From positions 1,240,001-1,304,000 of the forward strand of contig NZ_CP117883.1 of assembly GCF_028736215.1 (NCBI RefSeq): a stretch of DNA of 64,000 nucleotides. Direction: 5' to 3'. Both the position numbers and the translations under genes were made by a program. Below the pieces are notes generated by a model. The model was not told the DNA's origin and did not search any database. It was given only the letters and a program-made list of their open reading frames with translations. The stretch comes from Mucilaginibacter sp. KACC 22773. Lineage in GTDB: Bacteria > Bacteroidota > Bacteroidia > Sphingobacteriales > Sphingobacteriaceae. Below, in pieces: positions 17,495 to 24,942 of the stretch; position 1 is the stretch's first letter, and the number at the start of each line of letters is the position of its first letter.

Positions 17495-18031
17495 ATGAGG
17501 CGAAAAATTACTTACCCTTTTACTTACACTTATGCGTGGTCCGTATTAATTGCGATAGCAATTTTTATGAATTTTGCATTTGCCAAAGGGATCAGGTCTC
17601 CTCAAAAAGCCGATGCTAACAAATTTAAAAGTGACACCGTATACCACGTAACCAAAACTAAGAGCGGTAAACCTTCCTATTTAAAAAACGGGCTTCACCT
17701 GGCGCTGCCGCCGTTAAAGCCTGCGGTAACATCAACCATAAAAGTAAATGTATCCCGGCCCGATGATAAATTGTTAAATGATGTGCAATTATATCCCAAC
17801 CCGGTAACTGATCAGCTTAACCTCAAATACACAATTAGCCGTAACACCAATGTTACCGTTAAAATAATGGATGTTTTGGGCAACGATATTACCACCGTAT
17901 TTAACCAGCGTGTTGAGGGCGGCGACCATAATATTAACTATCAGATTAACAACAAGCTTACCCGCGGCTTTTACTTTGTACGTGTAGTAGCCGGTACCGA
18001 ATCGGTTATCAAGCGGATTTCTGTTTTATAA
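17495..18031 (+). CDS. Secreted protein with type IX secretion sorting domain
   Basis: 178 residues from ATG 17495. The N terminus has a hydrophobic export signal (AWSVLIAIAIFMNFAFA). About 65 residues of low-complexity linker follow. The last 80 or so residues are a T9SS type A sorting domain: YPNPVTDQLNLKY, VKIMDVLGND, GFYFVRV and a final basic-hydrophobic KRISVL. The protein is almost only signal plus sorting domain, with no recognisable cargo domain, which is unusual for such proteins. Confidence 0.85.
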   Translation: MRRKITYPFTYTYAWSVLIAIAIFMNFAFAKGIRSPQKADANKFKSDTVYHVTKTKSGKPSYLKNGLHLALPPLKPAVTSTIKVNVSRPDDKLLNDVQLYPNPVTDQLNLKYTISRNTNVTVKIMDVLGNDITTVFNQRVEGGDHNINYQINNKLTRGFYFVRVVAGTESVIKRISVL

Positions 18032-18211
18032 TCATTGCTGATCAGCGGGAATTGACCACGCCTTTTATTGTTTTATTTTTCTGCGAAGCGAAGAGTCCGT
18101 AGCCTCGCCGGGTGCGTTTTGCAGCTTTCCCTCCCAAAACTATCCTTACCCACACACGACAATAATCCAAAGTAAAAAACATAATTTCGCACTCATAGTT
18201 ATACTTCTATT

Positions 18212-18970
18212 ATGAGTAAAATTGCATTAATCACAGGCGCAACATCGGGCATAGGCGAGGCATGCGCACACGTATTTGCCCGCGAAGGATATAGTCTGGT
18301 ACTTACCGGCCGCAGACTGGAAAGACTGGAGAAACTGGCCGGTCATTTAAATAAAAAATATGATACGGAGATAGCCATATCGTCATTTGATGTGAGCGAC
18401 CGTGCCCAGGTGCAGGAAAACCTTGATGGCATACCCGCCCAATGGAAAAATGTTGATGTATTGATTAATAATGCCGGGCTAAGCCAGGGACTCGATCCGA
18501 TACAAAACGGTAATATTGATGACTGGGAAACCATGATTGATACCAATGTTAAAGGTTTATTATATGTAAGCCGCATCGTATCAAACTGGATGATTGAAAA
18601 CGGTAAAGGCCATATCATTAATTTAGGCTCGATAGCGGGCAAAGAGGTTTATCTTAACGGAAACGTATATTGCGCTACCAAACATGCCGTTGATGCTTTA
18701 AACAAAGGGATGCGTATTGATTTGCTGCCTCACGGCATCAGGGTTACAGCAGTGCATCCCGGCGCCGTAGAAACCGAGTTTTCGGAAGTGCGCTTTAAAG
18801 GGGATAAGGAAAGGGCCAAAAAAGTGTATGATGGCTTTGAACCCCTGGTAGCACAGGATATTGCCGAAACCATTTGGTTTGTAGCATCGCGCCCGCCCCA
18901 TGTAAACATCAACGACCTGGTAATTATGCCAACAGCACAAGCCACGGCCGGGAATATATTTAGGAAGTAG
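18212..18970 (+). CDS. SDR-family NADP-dependent oxidoreductase (YdfG-like)
   Basis: 252 residues of a classical short-chain dehydrogenase: TGATSGIGEA (cofactor loop, residues 8-17), NNAG near 89, and the YCATK active-site Tyr-Lys near 153. The C-terminal pattern HPGAVETEFSEVRFKGD is typical of the YdfG-type 3-hydroxy acid/serine dehydrogenases. The exact substrate is unproven. Confidence 0.92.
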   Translation: MSKIALITGATSGIGEACAHVFAREGYSLVLTGRRLERLEKLAGHLNKKYDTEIAISSFDVSDRAQVQENLDGIPAQWKNVDVLINNAGLSQGLDPIQNGNIDDWETMIDTNVKGLLYVSRIVSNWMIENGKGHIINLGSIAGKEVYLNGNVYCATKHAVDALNKGMRIDLLPHGIRVTAVHPGAVETEFSEVRFKGDKERAKKVYDGFEPLVAQDIAETIWFVASRPPHVNINDLVIMPTAQATAGNIFRK

Positions 18971-18973
18971 ATA

Positions 18974-19200
18974 TGCAGATTTCAGATGTGCAGATGATTA
19001 ATTGATTTGAAAATTTGAGGATTTGAAGATTTGAAAATGTTCAGATTACGCTCAGCGACTTAATCATCCAATCATATAAATATTAATCTGCACATTTGCA
19101 CATCTGAAATCTGCACATCTGGAAACACATTTGAAATCTGCACATCTAACCAGGCTGCACATCAAAATTCAATAATTCACTAACTCAATAATTCATTAAT
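18974..19200. repeat. GCACATCTGAAATCTGCA inverted words plus AATTCA stutter
   Basis: TGCAGATTTCAGATGTGC (18974-18991) is an exact 18-base reverse complement of 19098-19115. Further GCACATCT words follow to about 19165. Then comes a TCAATAATTCACTAAC stutter; its 22 bases at 19174-19195 recur exactly at 57898-57919 between mreC and mreB. Confidence 0.8.
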
Positions 19201-19206
19201 TAAATA

Positions 19207-19656
19207 ATGTCACTAATCACACAAATAGACCAGGATATAAAGCTGGCTATGCTGGCCAAACAGCCAGATCGTTTAAGGGGGCTGCGGGCTATAAAATCGG
19301 CCTTGTTATTAGCCAAAACTGAAAAAGGTGCCGCCGAGGAACTTACCGAAGAGGCTGAAATTAAAGTGCTGCAAAAACTGATAAAACAGCGTAAAGAATC
19401 GGCAGATATTTACCGTACGCAAAACCGCGAAGATCTGTACGAGATTGAGATGGAAGAAATGCGCGTAATTGAACCTTATTTGCCACAACAAATGACCCGT
19501 TTTGAAATTGAAGGCTACTTAGAAGAATTGATAGGCCGTATAGGTGCCACATCAACAAAAGATTTAGGCCGTGTTATGGGTATGGCCAATAAGGAGCTTG
19601 CGGGCCAGGCCGATGGCAAAACTATATCAGAAGTTGTACGCCAATTATTAGGATAG
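19207..19656 (+). CDS. GatB/YqeY domain protein
   Basis: A 149-residue helical protein. The family signature includes KTEKGAAEELTEEAEIKVLQ, IEPYLPQQM and GRVMGMANKELAGQADGK. The domain is related to the tail of the GatB amidotransferase subunit that binds tRNA; the role of stand-alone YqeY is not settled. The length is typical. Confidence 0.92.
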   Translation: MSLITQIDQDIKLAMLAKQPDRLRGLRAIKSALLLAKTEKGAAEELTEEAEIKVLQKLIKQRKESADIYRTQNREDLYEIEMEEMRVIEPYLPQQMTRFEIEGYLEELIGRIGATSTKDLGRVMGMANKELAGQADGKTISEVVRQLLG

Positions 19657-19816
19657 TAACGGTTAATCAATATAACGTTAACATCTACATTAATAAATTA
19701 TTGCTATAATTGTTGCAACTCGTTCGCAGTAAACTAATTTTACAGCGGATTAACACATTTTATATACTAAAACGGGTTTTGGTATAGTTAATTGAAAATT
19801 AATACTAATTATTTAT

Positions 19817-20581
19817 ATGGATTTCGTGCTTAAAGAGGAACACGGTTTTAGTTACATCGATGAGGGCGAAGGCGAGGTGCTGTTACTACTGCACGGTTTA
19901 ATGGGTTCGTTGAGCAACTGGGATGGCGTGGTTAATCAATTTAAATCAAAATACCGCGTATTAATACCTATATTGCCTATTTATGATATGCCGCTTATTA
20001 CTACAGGTGTTAAAAGCCTGTCGAAATTTGTGCATAAGTTTATCAAGTTTAAAAAACTAAGCAATATTACTGTGCTTGGTAACTCGCTTGGCGGGCACGT
20101 GGCTTTGGTATATGTTTTGGCTCATCCCGAAAATATAAAGGCCATGGTGCTAACCGGCAGCTCGGGTTTATATGAAAACGCCTTTGGGGGGTCGTTCCCG
20201 AGACGCGAGAGTATTGATTTTGTAAGAGAAAAGGTACAATATACATTTTATGACCCTGCTATTGCAACAGATGAGCTGGTTAATGACGTATACAAGTTAG
20301 TAAACGACAGGCATAGCGTTATAAGGTTACTGGCTATGGCAAAATCGGCTATCAGGCATAATATGAAAAAAGACCTTCATAAAATGCAAATGCCGGTTTG
20401 TTTAATATGGGGCAAGGACGATAAAATAACCCCGCCCGAGGTAGCGGTGGAGTTTAACGAATTATTACCCAATGCCGAGTTGCACTGGCTTGATAAATGT
20501 GGCCATGCCCCTATGATGGAGCGGCCCGAAGAGTTTAACGTGTTGCTGGGCGCATTTTTAGAGAAAGTAAAGGATAAGTAA
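19817..20581 (+). CDS. Alpha/beta-fold hydrolase
   Basis: 254 residues. Oxyanion region LLLHGLMGS (about 25-33), nucleophile elbow GNSLGGH (Ser about 92), acid in WGKDDKITPP (about 200) and catalytic His in CGHAPMMERP (about 232). The triad is complete. No signal peptide. The substrate is unknown. The CBS gene starts 3 bases after its stop, so the two form one unit. Confidence 0.92.
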   Translation: MDFVLKEEHGFSYIDEGEGEVLLLLHGLMGSLSNWDGVVNQFKSKYRVLIPILPIYDMPLITTGVKSLSKFVHKFIKFKKLSNITVLGNSLGGHVALVYVLAHPENIKAMVLTGSSGLYENAFGGSFPRRESIDFVREKVQYTFYDPAIATDELVNDVYKLVNDRHSVIRLLAMAKSAIRHNMKKDLHKMQMPVCLIWGKDDKITPPEVAVEFNELLPNAELHWLDKCGHAPMMERPEEFNVLLGAFLEKVKDK

Positions 20582-20583
20582 AC

Positions 20584-21246
20584 ATGGTTGCAATTGAGTT
20601 GATAGCTAACGCGATACCACCGGTACACACTTCTGACCCGATACAGAAGGTTTATGACCGTATGGTGGAGTTTCGTGTGCGCCATTTGCCAATTGTAAAC
20701 GAAGAGCAGTTCCTGGGCCTTATATCCGAGGACGATATGGTTAACGAAAGTGATAACCAGGTGCCTGTTGGCGCATTGGCATTATCGTTGGTTAACCCTT
20801 ATGTGCTGGAAGATCAGCATATTTATGATGTTATCCGCCTGTTTTATGAACGCCAGCTTACCATAGTGCCCGTGCTTGATGCCAAGCATAATTACCTGGG
20901 CATGATATCTATAAATGCCATTACCGAATATTTTGCTAAAATCACAGCGGTATCGCAGCCGGGTGGTATAATCGTGCTCGAAATCAATAATAAAAATAAT
21001 TCCCTGGCACACATGTCGCAAATTGTCGAATCGGATAATGCCCAGGTGCTAAGTTCATATGTACAAACCTTCCCCGATTCAACCCGGATGGAGGTAACGT
21101 TAAAAATAAACAAGCAGGATATATCAACCATTGTAGCCACATTCCTCCGTTATGAGTATGATATTAAAGCAACCTTTAACCATACCGACAACAACGATAA
21201 CGCCCGCGACCGGTACGATTCGCTCATGAATTATCTCAATCTTTGA
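20584..21246 (+). CDS. CBS-domain protein
   Basis: 220 residues. Two CBS motifs occupy about residues 1-125 (IQKVYDRMVEFRVRHLPIVN and IYDVIRLFYERQLTIVPV). The C-terminal 90 or so residues look ACT-like (GGIIVLEINNKNNSLAHMSQIVES). A CBS pair plus an ACT-type domain suggests an adenine-nucleotide or small-ligand sensor. It is tightly coupled to the hydrolase gene upstream. Confidence 0.85.
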   Translation: MVAIELIANAIPPVHTSDPIQKVYDRMVEFRVRHLPIVNEEQFLGLISEDDMVNESDNQVPVGALALSLVNPYVLEDQHIYDVIRLFYERQLTIVPVLDAKHNYLGMISINAITEYFAKITAVSQPGGIIVLEINNKNNSLAHMSQIVESDNAQVLSSYVQTFPDSTRMEVTLKINKQDISTIVATFLRYEYDIKATFNHTDNNDNARDRYDSLMNYLNL

Positions 21247-21285
21247 TCGTTCATTGGTTCACGGGTTCATGGATCATTATAAAAA

Positions 21286-21384
21286 GTTCATAATTCATGG
21301 TTCATAGTTCATAGCAGAAAGTTATTGGCATAACATGATATCATTTGAAAACCGGCCATGAACCATGATCTATGAACCATGAAC
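21286..21384. repeat. GTTCATGGTTCATAG word-stutter inverted repeat
   Basis: ATTCATGGTTCATAGTTCAT (21293-21312) is complementary to 21365-21384 with two mismatches. Extra GTTCAT words lie on the left from about 21249. It fills the spacer between the CBS gene and nadK. Confidence 0.8.
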
Positions 21385-21409
21385 AAATTCACCACCCAAA
21401 ATGTAAAGC

Positions 21410-22291
21410 ATGAAGATAGCAGTTTACGGCAGGCCATTTAATGAACCTTCGGTTATACCTTATATACAGCAGGTATTTGATAACCTGGCGCTGCACAATG
21501 TAGATATTTATGTGCACTACCAACTTCATGAGTATCTGCAGGATAAAATAAACGGGGTAAAATATAACATACTGCAAGCCACTGACTCATTAAAGGGTTT
21601 TATAGATATTTTTATAACCCTTGGCGGCGATGGCACCTTGCTGGATATGGTAACCGTTATCCGCGACTCCGGCATCCCAGTCATCGGTATCAATTTTGGC
21701 AGGCTGGGCTTTTTGGCAAGTGTAAATAAAAGCGACATTAACGCGGCTATACACGCCGTGGTAAACAGGGAGTTTACGCTGGATTGCCGCGAACTGCTCA
21801 GCATCGATTCAAAAACCAATGTGTTTGGCAATGATAACTTCGCGCTTAATGATGTAACCATCCATAAACGCGATGATGCGGCAATGATTATCACCCATGT
21901 GTTTTTAAACGACGAGTTTTTAAACTCCTATTGGGGCGATGGATTGATTATATCAACTTCCACCGGCTCAACCGCTTATTCGCTAAGCTGCGGCGGCCCA
22001 ATTATATTCCCGCAATCAAACAGTATTGTGGTTACCCCGGTATCGCCGCATAACCTGAATGTGCGGCCAATTATACTGCCCGATAACAGCAAGCTATGTT
22101 TCGAGGTCGAAACCCGCAGCTCTAAATACCTGGTATCGTGCGATTCGCGGATGGCTGTTATGGACGAAACCATGAAATTCCTGGTGCAAAAAGCAAACTT
22201 CCAGCTAAATTTAATCAGGTTAAATAATGAAAGTTACTTAACCACGTTAAGAAACAAACTATTATGGGGATTGGATGCCCGTAATTATTAA
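21410..22291 (+). CDS. nadK: NAD kinase
   Basis: 293 residues. It phosphorylates NAD to NADP. The GGDGT motif (LGGDGTLLDM, about residues 70-79) and the NAD-binding STGSTAYSLSCGGPI (about 183-197) are intact. The length is normal. The next gene starts within about 10 bases. Confidence 0.96.
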   Translation: MKIAVYGRPFNEPSVIPYIQQVFDNLALHNVDIYVHYQLHEYLQDKINGVKYNILQATDSLKGFIDIFITLGGDGTLLDMVTVIRDSGIPVIGINFGRLGFLASVNKSDINAAIHAVVNREFTLDCRELLSIDSKTNVFGNDNFALNDVTIHKRDDAAMIITHVFLNDEFLNSYWGDGLIISTSTGSTAYSLSCGGPIIFPQSNSIVVTPVSPHNLNVRPIILPDNSKLCFEVETRSSKYLVSCDSRMAVMDETMKFLVQKANFQLNLIRLNNESYLTTLRNKLLWGLDARNY

Positions 22292-22300
22292 TTTTGCTTG

Positions 22301-23089
22301 ATGCCCAAATTTGTACTTTTTGCACTACTCTTCCTATTTTCTTATCATGTACAGGCCCAAACCTGGGAGGTAGGCGGCTCTGTTGGCGGGGCAGGTTATA
22401 TTGGCGATTTAAACCCCGATAATCCGGTTAAAGTAAGCGGGGCATCTGCAGGCTTATATGTTAAACGCAATTTTGATGGTTACTTTTCGGCAAAACTAAA
22501 CTTTAGTTACGCTAAATTTGGCGCGGCCGACAGTACATCTTCCAGCCAGCAATTTCGTGACCGTAACCTGAGTTTTACCGATGGGGTGATGGAGCTTGCC
22601 GTTATCGGCGAGTTTAATTTCCTGAAATATATACCAGATGCCGGGCCTAATAAATTTACGCCTTTTATATACGCAGGTGTAGGCATCACTGCTTATGACC
22701 CGCGTACGGTTTATAACGGCAGTGCCGGATCGCTCAGGCAATTGAAAACCGAAGGGCAGAATACCCAGTATGGCGATAATACGATAGTAATTCCGTACGG
22801 GATAGGCATAAAATACAATATCGGCGGAAAGTTTAGCCTGGCGGCAGATATGGGCTACCGCTACACCTTTACCGACTACCTTGATGATGTAAGCGGTATG
22901 TATGCCGATAAAAGTAAATTAACCGGTGTCGCCCGGGCATTATCTGATCGGTCGGGCGAGAAAACCGGTATCTACATTGGCTCGGCCGGTACCCAGCGTG
23001 GCGACCTTAAGCCACGCGACAGTTATTTTATAGTTGGGCTTACCATCTCGTATACCTTTGTTACCAAGCGCTGTTATTTTCAAAATTAA
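22301..23089 (+). CDS. DUF6089-like outer-membrane beta-barrel protein
   Basis: 262 residues from ATG 22301; a TTG one codon earlier is less likely. A signal peptide (VLFALLFLFSYHVQAQ) is followed by a strand-rich barrel beginning WEVGGSVGGAGYIGDLNP and ending in aromatic strands (SYFIVGLTISYTF). This matches the DUF6089 porin-like family of Bacteroidota. The ligand is unknown. It is cotranscribed with nadK by spacing. Confidence 0.85.
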   Translation: MPKFVLFALLFLFSYHVQAQTWEVGGSVGGAGYIGDLNPDNPVKVSGASAGLYVKRNFDGYFSAKLNFSYAKFGAADSTSSSQQFRDRNLSFTDGVMELAVIGEFNFLKYIPDAGPNKFTPFIYAGVGITAYDPRTVYNGSAGSLRQLKTEGQNTQYGDNTIVIPYGIGIKYNIGGKFSLAADMGYRYTFTDYLDDVSGMYADKSKLTGVARALSDRSGEKTGIYIGSAGTQRGDLKPRDSYFIVGLTISYTFVTKRCYFQN

Positions 23090-23216
23090 ATTTTAATTTA
23101 AGAGAATTTAACAAATTAAATTTTGTTATTATCGCAATAAATGATCTTATAGTTCGTTTTGATATTAAAATCAGTATTTAATACTGGTATTAAATTTAAC
23201 CTTAATCTATAATGTC

Positions 23217-23738
23217 ATGGCCGAATTAACTGCTTCTCCCCAAAAATCAGGCGCAGCCCGCGGGCGCAAAAAACAAAACCTCAGGGTTGATCTTACCGCA
23301 ATGGTCGACCTGGCTTTCCTGCTCATTACCTTTTTTATTATGACCACAACACTGGCCAAGCCAAAGGCAATGGATTTAGCCATGCCGGTAGGCGAGATAG
23401 ACGTGCCTGTACCCGCCAGCCGAAGCCTTACCATTTGCCTTGGAAAAAATGATAAGGTTGTGTATTACCTGGGCGAACTTAAGAATCCTGTAATAGCGCC
23501 CACGGTGGCAGGCTTTGGACACAACGGCTTGCGAAGAGTGCTTATCGAAACCAATAAAATGATCCATGATAAATATGGTAAAGACATGATTGTTTTAGTT
23601 AAACCCAGTAACCATTCTGTTTACAGCAGTTTGGTGAGTACGTTGGACGAACTTACCATCACCAAAACAGACAGATATTCGATTGTTGATATTGCCACAC
23701 CCGATATAGATGCCTTAAAGCAAAAAGGTATTTATTAA
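23217..23738 (+). CDS. ExbD/TolR-family protein
   Basis: 173 residues. A cytoplasmic Lys/Arg-rich tail precedes LRVDLTAMVDLAFLLITFF, the single membrane helix carrying the proton-pathway aspartate. A periplasmic domain follows. ExbD normally works with ExbB and TonB, but no exbB is adjacent here. It therefore either pairs with a remote ExbB or has a separate role. Confidence 0.9.
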   Translation: MAELTASPQKSGAARGRKKQNLRVDLTAMVDLAFLLITFFIMTTTLAKPKAMDLAMPVGEIDVPVPASRSLTICLGKNDKVVYYLGELKNPVIAPTVAGFGHNGLRRVLIETNKMIHDKYGKDMIVLVKPSNHSVYSSLVSTLDELTITKTDRYSIVDIATPDIDALKQKGIY

Positions 23739-23775
23739 AATGATATTCAAGTAATTCCACCTAACCTTACACATA

Positions 23776-23827
23776 TACTTTTGACGGGCATCACGACCAT
23801 TTAACTGATCGTTGATGCCCTTTTTTG
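23776..23827 (+). terminator. Intrinsic terminator after exbD
   Basis: GGGCATCACGACC (from 23786) pairs with GATCGTTGATGCCC (23807-23820), followed by TTTTTT. An exact TACTTTTG box lies directly before the stem (23776-23783), which may be chance. Confidence 0.75.
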
Positions 23828-23962
23828 CGTTTTGTTGATTTATAAATGAAAATAAACAGCGGTATAAAATGCCATTTATGTGTTTTTTATGACATTTATT
23901 AACATTATTTACAATAACATTTTCTTTTATTGCGGCATACTAAAAAAATACAAAGTAAGTTT

Positions 23963-23970
23963 TACCTTTG
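23963..23970 (+). promoter_or_regulatory. Bacteroidota -7 box of the uppS leader
   Basis: TACCTTTG is an exact TAnnTTTG match. It lies about 160 bases before the uppS ATG, which implies a long leader. Confidence 0.55.
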
Positions 23971-24040
23971 TACCCTGAAAAAACCGGCAACGTGGCATTT
24001 AACTATTGCTGTTGACGGCTGATTTAGTAAAAGCGGATTA

Positions 24041-24104
24041 GTCTAAAAAACAAATATTTATTAGACATAGCATTGACGACATTTAAAACAAGCATGTCTT
24101 TTTT
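24041..24104 (+). promoter_or_regulatory. Candidate attenuator in the uppS leader
   Basis: AGACATAGC (24063-24071) can pair with GCATGTCT (24092-24099), followed by a run of six T: an intrinsic-terminator shape upstream of the gene. GTCTAA (24041-24046) can instead pair with TTAGAC (24061-24066). The two stems share AGAC, so they exclude each other. The alternative stem is only 6 bp. This is inferred from pairing alone. Confidence 0.35.
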
Positions 24105-24129
24105 ATAGCCATAACACCGGCTTTTGATA

Positions 24130-24879
24130 ATGAGCAATATGGAATATTTGGATCAGATTGATTTGTTGAAACTACCTAAGCACGTAGCTATCATTATGGA
24201 TGGCAATGGACGCTGGGCCAAAGAAAAAGGCAAATTACGCGTATTTGGTCATCACAATGGTGTAATATCTGTAAGGGATGTTGTTGAAGGATGCGATAAA
24301 CTGGGTGTAAAATATATCACACTATATACCTTCTCATCTGAAAACTGGAACCGCCCTAAGTTTGAGGTAATGGCCATTATGGAGTTGATGGTAAGCACCA
24401 TCCATAAAGAGATAGCCGGCTTTATGAAAAACAACATTAAGCTTAATGCCATTGGCGATCTGGATCTGCTGCCCTCCAAATGTTTAAAAGAACTTAACAA
24501 CGCCATGGAAACCACAAAGGATAACACCGGAGTGATTCTTACACTGGCTTTAAGCTACGGCTCGAGGCGCGAAATTTTACATGCTGCCAAAAATATAGCA
24601 GCGCAGGTAAAAAGCGGCGAACTGGAGATTGAAGATATTGACGAAGCTGTTTTTGAACGCAACTTATTTACCAATGATATGCCCGACCCCGAACTATTGA
24701 TACGTACCGGCGGCGAGTATAGGATAAGCAACTATTTATTATGGCAAATTGCCTATGCCGAATTGTATTTTACAACCAAGCTGTGGCCCGATTTCAGGAA
24801 GGAAGATTTGTACGAAGCTATACTTGATTATCAAAAACGCGAACGCCGTTTTGGTAAGACCAGTGAGCAGGTTAACTAA
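24130..24879 (+). CDS. uppS: Isoprenyl transferase (undecaprenyl diphosphate synthase)
   Basis: 249 residues from ATG 24130. It makes the long cis-polyprenyl diphosphate used as lipid carrier for the cell wall. The signature HVAIIMDGNGRWA carries the catalytic aspartate. YTFSSENWNRP and the C-terminal LLIRTGGEYRISNYLLWQ are also present. It precedes bamA and skp, a conserved envelope neighbourhood. Confidence 0.96.
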   Translation: MSNMEYLDQIDLLKLPKHVAIIMDGNGRWAKEKGKLRVFGHHNGVISVRDVVEGCDKLGVKYITLYTFSSENWNRPKFEVMAIMELMVSTIHKEIAGFMKNNIKLNAIGDLDLLPSKCLKELNNAMETTKDNTGVILTLALSYGSRREILHAAKNIAAQVKSGELEIEDIDEAVFERNLFTNDMPDPELLIRTGGEYRISNYLLWQIAYAELYFTTKLWPDFRKEDLYEAILDYQKRERRFGKTSEQVN

Positions 24880-24942
24880 ATTTTTTCTTTTAACAAATTT
24901 TAACAACTGTATAAATTAATTTTAGCCCACTAAAATATTCGA

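Noticed and set aside
23776..23827. Promoter plus terminator giving a tiny transcript
   Set aside because: The -7 box is exact, but the stem would start within a few bases of initiation; more likely chance next to the exbD terminator.
24063..24104. Ordinary terminator of exbD
   Set aside because: exbD already has a strong terminator at 23786-23827, and a promoter box lies between the two, so this stem belongs to the uppS leader.
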